DNA of 64,000 bases from Onchocerca volvulus (lineage: Eukaryota > Nematoda > Chromadorea > Rhabditida > Onchocercidae). Below are positions 1 to 12,900 of the stretch, in pieces. The notes under the pieces were generated by a model. The model was not told the origin of the DNA and did not search any database. It worked only from the letters and a program-made list of their open reading frames with translations. The position numbers and the translations under genes are program-made. Each line of letters starts with the position of its first letter. The stretch's first letter is position 1. The stretch lies in assembly GCA_000499405.2 (NCBI GenBank), contig HG738137.1:1426001-1490000 (forward strand). Reading direction: 5' to 3'.

Positions 1-218
1 AAATTAATAAATATTATTATTCTTAGTTCATTTGTTGGCTATAGCAATTTTTAATGTTAACGAAAGAAAATGGTGAGAGCATAAATTTAGAAGTTATCAG
101 AAATCAATTAGTCATTTGCTAATGGCATTCGATTATCGAAAATTGGTGAGAAACTTATTTCAAAAAATTGGCTTTGAAAATTCTCCAATTAAATATCGGA
201 TTGGTGTATCCGATAACA

Positions 219-227
219 TTTTACAGA
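219..227 (+). promoter_or_regulatory. Possible trans-splice acceptor upstream of KDM1A start
   Basis: A TTTTACAG acceptor ending at 226 lies 32 bases before the ATG at 259. Nematode mRNAs often receive a spliced leader at such a site, so this may set the mature 5' end. It could instead be the acceptor of an upstream non-coding exon outside the window. Bases 1-258 otherwise show nothing I recognise. Confidence 0.35.
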
Positions 228-258
228 AGTTTTACATAGACTGACCGCAAATTCAAAA

Positions 259-3200
259 ATGGCCGATGAAGCATCCAGTTCGGGTGAAATGCGACGTAAC
301 TTGCGAAGTCATTCAGCAAATCGGGTCCAGCATGAAACAGAAAACTTTGAAACAAGTTATGATAATATCGATATAATGCAATGGGAAGATGATGATATTG
401 GTAATAATCAAGCAAGCTATCATTGTATTATATATCATTATAATTATATGATAGTTGCATTAAATCAGCATGATCATGTTGCTTATCATAATAATCGTTA
501 AAAGTTTCGAGACAAAGACAATTGCAAATGATTGAAAATTTTAGTAGTTTGAGAATTCTTCAGTTATGGAATTTCCAAAATTAAAATTTTGAATATTTTA
601 GAATTATTACTTTGTGTTTCAAGTTATTATATTATTTAAATATTCTAAAAATTTAAGCAACTTGAAACCTGTGTTATTATTAAATGTCCAAATTGAAACC
701 TATAGACATTTTAGAATCATTATTTTGTGCTTTAAGTATTATATTATTCAAATATTTTTTTGTTCTGTCACAAACTATTACTAACTTATTGATTTAGCTT
801 ATGCAATCATCATATACATTTTGTAGCTTTACGTTTGGCCGCTAATAGATCTTGTCTACTATCTAATCGACCAACAACACAAGAAATGAATGCTTTCCCG
901 GAGCTAGAAAAAAATCGCGGAAGTATTACTTTATATCTGTATTTGAGGAATAAGCTGGTAATTTTTTATTTTATCATTTCAAAATGAAGCGCATTGTTGC
1001 AAAAATTTTATGAATTTATAGGTCAATTTCTAAAAATATCGAATATTTTGTCTATTTGCTCGTGAAAAATAATTTCTTTTGCAAATATTTGTTTCAGCTA
1101 CAAATATGGCATCAAAATCCACGAATAGAACTTACACTTCGAGATTTTATGAGTGAATTATCCTCACCATATGATAGTAAGTTTTAATCAATTGTTGGCT
1201 GACAAACTTTCGAACTTCCAGATTTTTTCGGATCGTTTTGCTATCCTTTTAAAGATCTGTTTTGATCTAAAATATATGTTTGATTAAATAGATAATCCAT
1301 TCTTCTAATAATTCGAATACAAACATTTGTAGCGTCTTGTTTTTTTCTGAAATTCAGAATATAAATTTTTCAGGTGATCCATTATTTGCTCGTCGCATTT
1401 ATGAATTCCTTCAACGTTTTGGTTATATAAATGTGGGCATCTTCAATCGCTTATCTAGTACGTGATTAAAGTTGACAAATTTCAAAATTCTTTAACATTT
1501 TTTTGAGAAATTTTTAAGCAGTAATAGCTTATTTTAATTACATAAATTTAAGCAGTTTTGTTACTATCGATTTGATATCCATTTATATGCTTGATGAAAA
1601 ATGATGCAAATGTAAATGCAACTGAAGGCTACTAAGCTTCTCTTATATTTCAATATATTACGATATTCGTATCAATGGATTTGAAGATTCTTTTCGTATC
1701 CAAACAGCAATGTTATCTTTCCAGGACGCTTATAATTGAATGATAGTTACGATTTTCCTTTACATCCAATTCTTTTTTACGATATTGATTATTTCAAATA
1801 TTTCAACTTTCTAATTATATACAGGAACATTATTTCAGCTCCACCGAAAACTCTTCCAAGACGGGTAATAGTGATTGGTGCTGGTATAGCTGGTATTATC
1901 GCGACACGACAACTCAAATCTTTCGGATTAGATGTGATTCTTTTAGAAGCTAGAGTAAGTTATTTAATTTTTTCTTTTTGTTTTGAAAGCTATAATACAT
2001 TATGTAATATATTGTCTGTATTCTTCTTTCTTTAATATAATACCTCCGTTCCTTTTCTTTTTTTTTTTCTTAAAATTGCAATCTTAAAGAATTTAAAAAT
2101 CTTGCAATTTCGATATTCAAAATGATTTTATCAGTAAGTCAGACTTACTTGACTATATTATAATGATTTTATAATGATTTTATAATATAGTCAAGTAAGT
2201 CTGACTTAAGTTGAGATTAATATTTTGATATGTGGAAGAATTTGTCAAATTAAATTTTCAAAAATTTAGTTAAAAGTGTGCCTCTAATCCTTTCTTATCA
2301 GTCCAAACAGTAAAAAAAAATCATTTCTCTAATTAGAGGAGACTGAAGTATTGAAATTGTCGTGATCTCTTATTCCTATCTTGATCCAGTTATAAGTCAA
2401 TAACCCGTATATTAATATCCTGAAATTACAATAAAAAGAAAGCATTGTTCAGTCTCGAATTGGTGGTCGTATATCGACATATATTAAACCACTTACTGGT
2501 ACCACGAGCGTGGAAAACAAAAGCCGAGATCTTATTGTTGCCGAATTGGGCGCATCCTTTATTTATGGAACATGTATGTGCTTTATAATATAGTTTAAAA
2601 AATGATAAAATGTGCGATATGTGTAGCTACTGAACTACTAAAGAATAAATCCTCTTTGTAATATATGTTTGTGAAGAATGCAAAATTGCTAGTAATATAT
2701 TATTCGGATATTTAGACTGAGTTCAACTACTGATCACTTCTCTACTCCCTGATAATAAGTACAATTTCAATGAAATTTTTCGAGAAAATTTTTTTAACCA
2801 GACAAATGACTGTTCTGTCGTGCTATTTGATGAATGATTAATTCTAACGGAATCGTGGAAATTAAAGGAAAATGTCAGGAGTTCTAAGAACCTTAAATTC
2901 ATATATCGGAAATTTTTTTCATCGAATTAATCAAAACTTTCTTTAAATTTTTTTTATTATGCCATACTTGAATTCTTCTAGAAAGCTTTATAGTATTAAG
3001 TGTTCAGTCTGCATTTAATCCACGTTTAATATACAATCTTCAATTTGTATTCACAGCTAATCTGGGAATATTAGCTTAGTCTTTTCATTGCAAAAGTCAT
3101 AAATTATTCAAAGTTATTTTTCATTGTGTTATGATAATCTAGTAATTGTTTGTCTTATTTCAATAGGTGAGGTAGATGTTGAAGTAGGAGCAAACTATAA

Positions 3201-6200
3201 CAAATCGAAAATTTTTCTTTTTTTTTTTTTTTCACTTCTGTTTGACCTATTTCAGTTGGAAATCCATTGATGACACTATGCAAACAGTTTGAAATTAGAT
3301 GTCTTCCCATTTGTCTTGATCAGTGTCCAATATATGATCCCACAGGAAAAGCAGTTTGTTACCTTTTTCTTCTTAAAATTTTGCATATGAATGAATTTTT
3401 GCATGGAACTTGAGAAAACCAATCAAAGTTAAAGATTAAGTTTTTTTTTTCTTCTATCAAAGGAAACTATTATTTTAAAATGCCTATTATTTCAAGATGC
3501 ACTGCAACATTTATGTGATACGTCGAAACATCATACGTTTTCATATGTGTATGAATTTATTATTTTGTCTATTTTGGAAATGAGATTTAAGGTTGAACCC
3601 CGACGAATACGATTAGTTGAGCGCGCTTTCAATGACATCATTTATGCTTCAACATACATGGCACATGTTAAAGGAATTACGGAACTCAATGGTCGTAAAT
3701 TAAGTCTGGGCGAAACTTTCACTGTTATGTTAAAGTAAGTTTGAACATTTAATCTTTTGATCATTAATGTAGAATTGAGGCTTTTAATTTGTGGCAGACA
3801 TTCAAAATTTATTCCAGACATTTCCATTACTAACCTTTTTAACGTGTTCAATTCATGTGTTATCCATATACTGTTTCACTCTTTTGTAAAGGTCACGTAA
3901 AACTTGGGATCTGCAATAGTTTTTGAAAGCAACTTATTGGTTTCCGTATTTAGTATTATTTCCCGGTGAATTGTATATTTGCATCATAATGTTAATGTTG
4001 TTTTATATAATATCGCATTATGCATAACGAAATTTTTTTGTCCCATACTTTCCAACGTATTGGTTAAACTCACATAAATTATCAGAACATTTCCAGAATG
4101 AAAAATTTATTTGCTTTCAGTATTCAGCAATGAGGCTGTGTTACAAAATTAACTCTTTTTTTAATTTTCTTTTTCTACTTACTGTTTTTTTTTTTTTTTT
4201 TTATTTGAGAATTTTCAAGCCTAGGAATTATACATATATATATACTTTTTTTTCAGAGAACAAGACTATCGATTGCAGACCAAACGTATTTCTTACTTTG
4301 CATCATATGAAAATGTCCTCAATAAATTGAAGGTCGTTCAAGATACGGTAAATGTTCATTTTGGATTGTACATATTTTCTATGTAATATGTTTTAAGTAC
4401 CGAAAATTTTCGACTTTATTTCTAATGCTTCGAGAAACAAGTTGAAATGTTCTTGTTGTATCTGAAAAATTAAGCAGAGCGATTAATGATTTGCATCAGA
4501 CGTCATTTGAAGAAGTTTATATAGAGCGATGTTTAGCATGATGTCATAGCAGATGCACTATTTTGGAAAGTTTTTGATGCTAAAAAATTAAGTGTTTTTA
4601 GATGGTTCTCAAAAAGGATGAAATAATGCGATTACATGCAGCTTATGAACAATTGAAAGAAAAAGAAGGAAGTACTGATTTAAGCGAAGATGAACAAATG
4701 GAAAATGAAATCATGTTGAAATGTGCCGTGAAAGATATCGATGATGCTATTCAGGTCATATGAGATTTGGGAGTAAAATTAAAGATCAATTACCTATTCT
4801 AACTATTGTTGATTGATGACTAATAATATAGTGTGAGATACTAAACCTCACTTCTCTGTACAATATTGATTTTAGGACAAAAAAAAAAGAAAAATTTCCT
4901 TACACATTATGCAGCTTTATAAGTTCAATATTATAAAGACAAGCTAATGAAAAAAAAAAAAAGGTATTTAAATTAATCAGAAATAATATTATTAAGACGA
5001 GATTTTCAAATTAATAACGATAGCTGGACATTTAGCCATGTAAGTTCAGTCTTTTTTATAAAGCACTGAATCTTTCACATTTTGGACAAAGAATTTAATG
5101 TTGACGAATAAGAAGAGACGTTGTTGAAATTACATTCGTCTCTTTTTTTTTTTTTCAATTTTCTGTAATTTTAGGATTTCCTGTAGTTTTAGGCGTATGA
5201 ATCGTTAGAATCAAAAAGGAAAGAAATCAATGTTGCATTGGCAGAACTGTCCAGGAATGAGCCAAGGTATGCTGGTTACGATTAAAATTTTCTAGTGGAT
5301 TTATCCTTTGATTAATTTTACTTTTACATTCTTAAATTCCTTTTCCATTGGTTTTACTATTTTTACTTCACTTTGGGCTGGATAATTCTTTAGAGATTAT
5401 GAAAATGTTCAGTACAATACACTAAAATATGAAATAAGGTGAATATTTCTCTTAAAGTGTATCATTTTTGATCAAACGCTGACTAGCATTCTTAATGGCA
5501 GATCTAATTATATGTTTATTTTTTTTTTTTCTTTTCATGAAAGTCAGTGAGAGTTTGGGATTTAATACAACTACTTGTTTGCAAAAAATAAAATCAAGAT
5601 TATGTAGGGAATGGCCATTACTATATAATTATTTAGAACTAATTAGCTCACCTTATCTTACCTTATTACATTCATATAATTACGCACGTTATTTCACTAA
5701 TTACCTTTTTACATCTTGGGAAACAGGAAAAGCTTGCATATTTAAATGATTAATTACATGGAACATATGTTGGACATGATTTTCTTACCAAGAAAGGGAA
5801 TGTTGAAAAATCTCGCCCCTACTGCATTATTGTTCATTTTAGAAGTAGTTTTATTTCCGAAACAAAAACAGGTCTTGAAATTCTGAAAGTTTAGGGAAAA
5901 TTATTATTATGACACATAATATTTGATTATCCCTCCCGAAATATTGAAAATCTGTTGGTTTCTGCAGGTTTATTTGTCCGTCCATCTGTTTGTTTACAAT
6001 TATTATAGTGTCAGGTTGCATCAATGACAATGTACGTTCATGTTTGACCTCTCGTATAATCTTTTGTTCAGTTTTGCCTCATCTTTTCCTGCATCTTCTT
6101 TAATTCCTTCTGGGAATTCCTTCCTCTTTCAGTGCTAATAAAAGTGATACCAAAGGTCATAATAGTGGTAATAACAGTTGAAATACCGTATCCGTGATGA

Positions 6201-6921
6201 GACGGAAGAAAAGGTAGAGAAAAGGAGAGTGAAAATTGCTTCAAAATATAATCACTCCATATGTGTGCATATATTTATGTATAATTGGATGCATTGGATA
6301 ATTACATAAAATAGGAAAGGGTCATTTTACGGAAGACAATAACAGAACAATAAAAAGATTTTCTAAATCGGACATTTTTTCCAGAAGAAAAACAGAAAAT
6401 ATTAGATGTTTAAATTTAATGGAAAAAAACGAGACTCTGTATGCAAAATACAAATTTATAGCTTTAAAATGCTAAGAAATAATTTCTAAATTAATTCAAA
6501 TGCAGTAAATTTAATCATGGCAGTGTAGAATGAATCCGCGATGAATTAGCTATAAATTTAAGAAATGCAAAATACTCCATTGATTGATATAAATCACGTG
6601 AGAAGAAATCAGAAATCGAAAATATCAAATAATAAATTTATTAAAGCTTATTAAAGCAGTAAAAATTGTAATTTAGATTGGAATTTTGTGTAATTGTAAT
6701 TTAGATTATGGAAATTTAAAGAAATAAAATCAGATTAATAATTCAGATGATTTAGGATTGCTTCATTTTCAGTACCGTTTACATGAATGAGATGGATAAA
6801 AAAATACTCGATTTTCACATCGCAAATTTGGAATATTTTATTGGTGCATCTATCGATGAGGTTTCTTTGAAACATTGGAATCAAAAAGCGGATTATGGCT
6901 TGGAAGGACCAAATATGTATG
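259..6921 (+). CDS. KDM1A: KDM1A 5' exon block: SWIRM, FAD site and Tower
   Basis: Twelve exons: 259-400, 827-957, 1098-1176, 1374-1457, 1839-1954, 2453-2573, 3256-3353, 3592-3734, 4257-4347, 4602-4754, 5193-5266 and 6773-6921. Exons 2-4 encode SWIRM, including RNKLLQIWHQNPRIELT. Exon 5 encodes the FAD-binding loop ending LLEAR, and exon 6 continues SRIGGR. Exons 8-9 lead into the Tower; exons 10-11 are highly charged and helical. Exon 12 ends with SLKHWNQKADYGLEGPNMY, which matches the family's SLKHW stretch. The ATG at 259 is chosen because it is the first one in frame and follows a possible leader acceptor. Exon 1 has no recognised domain. Introns 259-6921 are A+T-rich and hold no other gene; an 84-codon frame at 5495-5749 has no coding features. 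Confidence 0.88.
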
Positions 6922-9900
6922 GTAAGTGTTTGCATTGCATGCATTTTTAAATGTTTTTTTGTCTGTTTTTAGAAGAAATGATAGGCAAAAAGCTTTGGAT
7001 TATTTTTTGTTGCCTGCGGTTGAATAGAAGTTTCAAATTTGATGCATTAATGAAATTTGGATGCAAGTTCACTAGAGGTCATTAAGGTTGAATTCAAAAG
7101 AAATGGAATGTCCTAACTAATTAGCAGAAAGTAGAAGGAAAGAGAGATAAGGAAGAAAAGTGAGCATTATCCGCCATTTGTAATGATCCTTGTGCAGAGT
7201 TTTATTTAAAAAAAAAAAAACGAAACGAATAAGTTTTTTAATTCTGTGGAAAATAAGCGAACTGCATTAAAGTTTATAAATTTCTCTTTTTTCTTTGAAA
7301 ATTTTATGTCTAAACTTTCATTTTTCAGAGTATATCAATTATATTACTACTTAGCATTCTTAATTTCTTATAATTGATTTTTTTTCCTTTTGTATATCCA
7401 ATCTTTTAAGTGTTCCTGGATTATATATTCTACCTCTTCCATTCCCTATATCATTTCTAAAGAAGGAGAAGAATAAGGATTAGCGTCTATTTTAATAAAA
7501 ATTTTAGAATGACGAAATGTAAAATGATGTTTTTTAAAATTATAGAAGAGAAAGGAAATAGACAAATCTTAAATTGTTGAAATAATTTGTGTCTGATGAA
7601 AGTTTGTAAAATGGTAGGAAATTCACCTTGATATATTTTCTATAATTTTAAAAAATACTATTTCCTGGACTTCATAAAATACTGTCAATTTTTCGTCAGT
7701 GAGTTATAGCTTCAGCATAAATCTTCTGTTTTCACCAGAAATTTTCTGATTCATTCGATTGGCACGCATAATTTAGTGTACTTTGAAATTCTTTAAAAAT
7801 CTTTCCAGAGAATTATATTAGCTTCATGAATTGATTAACTTACTGCAGTAGTAACAATATTTTTATGATATTTTATTCGCGAAAAGACAAAACACTGGGT
7901 AACATTGCAAAATCAGAGCAACGCACGCACTATGTATTTATAAAATAAAACAATAAAAAAAGGCGAAATGCTTTTTAATAATTGTTTTCAAAAAAAATTC
8001 GAAATTTATTTCGATCAATTCTTATAATGCATTTATTTCATCTAAAAGAATATTTCTGTACTAATTCCAAATCTCTTTTAAAAAAAGGATTGAATAAGAG
8101 ATTTCTTTTATATCCATCTGTTGATTCCTAAATCGAAAAATTATTTTTTTACCTTAATTCAAAATAAAAAGAAAAATATTATTCCTTAATAACAATAAAA
8201 ATATAAGAATATCTACAAAACAAAACCCGTGAATTGAAAAGAGCAATAATATCAGTAAAGCAATTTGGTAAAGTTAATGATGCTTCAAATCTTTTTAAAT
8301 GATGTTAATCCTTGAATTGAGCTGAAAGACTTGTATGTTTTTAACTTTTTTGACCTAATTTGATTTTAAAGATTTTCATTAAATCTTTTCTCGATTTCGG
8401 AATAGATCATTCATTGTGATTGAGGCTTTCATATTCTTTTCATATAAGTTGGAATTCAGAAGCAAAACATTATTAACAAAAATTTCATTTGTTTTTGTTC
8501 CTGTTTTTTTAGATAATTCAATTTTCTCAGAATTTTAAATGTTGTGAAGGATTTTGGGACTTCCACGAGGCAATCCTAAAACCATAAAATATCAAAATTT
8601 TCAACAAAATGAATAGGAAAAAGGGTGCTAGATAAATAACAAATATATCAATGGTGTATTACGGATGAAAGCAATTTAAATAATATCACTAGGCACAATA
8701 CTACCATAACAATCGGAATAAATCTGTGATGAACCACCGCTACAGGATGATGGTGCTATCCGGACAGGTAAAGCCGAATGTAGTAGATTCCAAAACAATG
8801 GGTCATTCATTCGAATACACGTATTTTTGCGTAAAATTTGACCTAATTCAGCATCCAGTTGATTGGGTTCAATACCATCACCGAGTAATGCAATTAACTT
8901 TTTATGACGATTTTTGGCGAAAATTTGATGAGATGTTTTGATCTGAAAAGAAACAAAAAGTAATATAATTATTAAAATACGTTGAAATAAAATCTATTAT
9001 TTTTGAATTTTTAAAATTTACAAGTATTATGATCGATCACTTATTACTATTATATTAAATTATCATGAAAATGTATAATCAAGCAAACAGTTAGTCTACA
9101 ATTCATTAAATAATTTTCTCAATATTTTCAACTCTATGTATACCAAATGAAATAAATTTACTATAATGCTTTTGATAAGTTGATAATTTTGAAATTACTT
9201 TAACTTTTTACAAAAACAAATCACCTGTAATGTCTTCCATTCATTATCTAAGAAATGTTGTGTTAAAACAAGTATAAGGGATTGAGCACATTCCATTTGA
9301 TTAATAAGTTCATCGGATATTGTATGCACTCGAGAATTATAATTTGGACCATCTCTATGTAATAAGCATAATATATACTCCTCGGATTCAAGTTGCCTGA
9401 AAAGAATAGCTGGAATTCAAATTTTTGAAAATTTCGATTATTGAATTACAGATTTATGCTACATTGTAAATTTATTTCTCGGAGATTTTATTTTCAGAAG
9501 AATTTGGGATGTTTTTTTTTTTTTTATTTTAAACAGACTGAAATTTATTTCCATTCATGCAAAAATCTTTTTCTCTTCCATAAAAATTTAATTTTTTGTT
9601 TTCTATTATCAAACTCGAAAATTCTTTTTGACTAGCTTTTATCATCTAGAAAATAACTAATCGAAGATGATTTAAAAATGCTTGAAATTTAAAAAAAGTT
9701 TTAAAAATTCGTACCTATATAAGGTATCGATGATAAGTTTTTCATCCTTTTTCGAATAGCTAATAAAAGCATCGAAATGAATGAGTGGTAATGGACTGGA
9801 ACCAGGTGTAGTATGTGTACCGGTAAATGATGGTGGTACTTTATACCTTCGTTGTACTATCACTGATTTTGTCTTTCGAAGGAACAACATAGCCAAAAGT

Positions 9901-12900
9901 ATCAAACCGGTTGTTATTAATGCTACAGCAAATAGTACCGTAATGATAAGGAATGAATTTGTTGCTCCTTCGGTACCAAATACACCGCTTGCAATAGGCG
10001 CACAAATGGTTCTAAAAATGATATCATCATAAATAAGGTACCATAACCACGATTTTTTTCTGTAATTTTAGATTTATTTGTAGATAAAGTTAAGCGTTTT
10101 TTTAAAATAAGCCATTGTACATATAATAGTAATAATCATAATATGATAATTATTATGGTAAATAATAATAAAACTAATAATAATAACAATAACAATATTG
10201 TAATATTCTTGTCATTTATACTATCTTTAAATTAAAGTTTATTTTATCAGCTTTCTCTTCCTCTGTTTTATAATTTTGATAATAAACCAAAATAAGAGGA
10301 AAATTTAGAAAGCAATTTAAAAATAGCACTAACGTATTAGCGGTAGCGATAAATTGTGCCATTGGTATTTTAAAAATATCCTCGCCGAAATTTGGAGCAT
10401 AAGCACTAAGAATTGTTGTATCATTCTCGCGAATTGCATGACTGATATTTTCAACACAAAAAATATCTGACATATCATGTATTACGTCTAAATTACGTGA
10501 GAACCAAAATTGTATACGAAAACGTGGCGAGCAATCACAGCGGAATAAATTGGAACCTAACGTAATATTCGTGATTTGTTTTCCATATTGCTCAATGGAT
10601 AATGGTAAATCCTGGAAATATTCCTAATGATTTGGATTTGTATTATATATTCATGCTTTATAATTATTATAATCATAATATTGATCTAATTATGAGATTG
10701 TATATCTAATAAATATACTTTATGAAAATTACTGAAAATTGTCAGAAAATTTTTAGGTAAGAAATTTAGAAAGCAAGAAAAAAGTTTTTTTGGCTTCATT
10801 TAATCTATTTTTATATTTTTAAACAATCAATACCTGTAGCTTATTATTATGTAAGGTAATAGTCTTTAATTGTGGCATCACTTCGTTAAGTCGATCGCCG
10901 AGTGACATTAAATGATTATTATGGAGCATTAAGGTTGTTATTTTATTCGTTCGGTACAGTTCATCACCTGTCAATCGCATCAAATAATTTCCGGACAAAT
11001 CCAAAAGCTGAAATTTATTTGGCAAAAGTAATGATTAGTAATAATGACAACATGAAATTTTTATAAAAAATTTAAGAAATCAAGTAAAAAATTTTTTAAA
11101 ATTTTAATAATTCGCATAATTTCATTAATGTTTAAGTTGTATTTTAAATTACAATATTAAGTAATGCATCTATTTACATATATGATATAACTTTTTCAGA
11201 TTAATTTAAGAATTTTTTTTTCAAAACTTCTAAAAAATTTCCATTGATTTAATTAGAAACCTGTAATGAAGGTAATGTATTGAATGCCAAGGGTTGTACT
11301 TCCCGTATTGATGAATAATTGAGATGAAGATGTAAAAGACGTGTACGTCCCAAGAAATCATGACTTCGAACTATAGGAATTTCCATATTCTCCAGGTAAA
11401 TTTGTGTAGCATACATTGGTATATCCTAAAAAGTGAATCCTTAATTTAGATTAGTTATTTTTATAAAAGTATTCTGACTGTTAAATTTTTCTAAAAATAA
11501 AAATAGTACAAAAATTTCCTAAAATCCATCCCCAAGAAAATATCAAAAACAAAAATTTTAAAATTTAAAAATTTAGGAATGTGAATTTTGAAACTTTGAT
11601 TCATAATCCTTCTAACTATATTTTTGAAATAAACTTTTGTGAACCTTTAATACACATCATTATCAATCCATCTATATTCTCAACATCATAGAATTTCATG
11701 TAAATGATCATATGTGAATCCAATTTAATTGATTTTTGATTAAAGTAAATAATTTCGATACGATTGATTATTATTACTTTTGGTGAGAAATTTTTACGAT
11801 CCTCCGGTTTCAGTGCTGAGCACCGTACAATATTTATAGTATAAGTAGCATCATGAAAACAATGACAACCATCGGGACATTTCGATTTGCAATCACAGTT
11901 ACCGTATTGACAACATATGCAATTTGGTTCACAGATCTAAATTTAGTAAAATGTTTTGAAAATTTCATAACAATGCATTTAATTTTGGAATCATCAAAAT
12001 CTTTTCTCTTCCTCCAAATTTTTTCACTATTTTTCATGATTTCATCAACAATATCGATAAAAGATGCATTAATTGTTTTAACAGTAATTACTTGTTTATA
12101 GTTGCATAGTAAATCATCCTTGCTAATTTCTGATAGTAAAATTCGTCGATTGTTAATTCGATGTAAGCAGATAGCCTGATTATCATCAACAATATCGATA
12201 AGAGATTTTTCCTAGAAAATATCGAACTTCAAAATTTGTTCTACTTTAAGAAATTTTGAAATATGGTAATGGAAGAAAAAAAAAATGCTAAATAAATTAA
12301 CTTAAAAATCAATAATTCATCCAAATCAAAACCGAAGTAGATATAATATAATAATAAATAAATGAATAAATTAAACAATCAAATTAATTTTGCTAGGAAA
12401 AAAAAAAGAATTAAAACTAACATCTTTATTGTTGCGAATCCAATCCATTTCGCAGCTACAAGCTAATGGATTATCAGCTACAGATAATCTTATCGGATGA
12501 CCGGTTGTTAAACTATCCACTGTAAACGCTGTTATTTCTAAGTTGGATAATTGATTTTTTCGTAAATCCAGATTGTTTAGGAATTGTTTATTCCGGAAAG
12601 TACCATTACCAATTGCGTGGATTAAGTTATTACTCAGGTTTAGATGTTCCACTGTATCCGGAATTTGCTCATCCGTTAAAGCCATAATACGATTTCGTTG
12701 TAACTATAGTTAAAGTTATTTTTTGAATTGAATTTTTTTTTTTTTCAAATTTACAATTAAACTTAAATTCCAGACAAAAAAATAGCATATAGAAAAATGA
12801 AATATTTTGATAAAATTAGAACTTTTTCTTTCTACTTTCATTTCCAATCGATTACTCATATGATTTAACTCATGATTAACTAAATGATTACTTGTATATG

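Noticed and set aside
5495..5749. 84-codon open frame in KDM1A intron 11
   Set aside because: Exons 11 and 12 join in phase around it; no domain or splice support.
8726..8941. 71-codon plus-strand frame
   Set aside because: Antisense shadow of the last tol-1 TIR exon.
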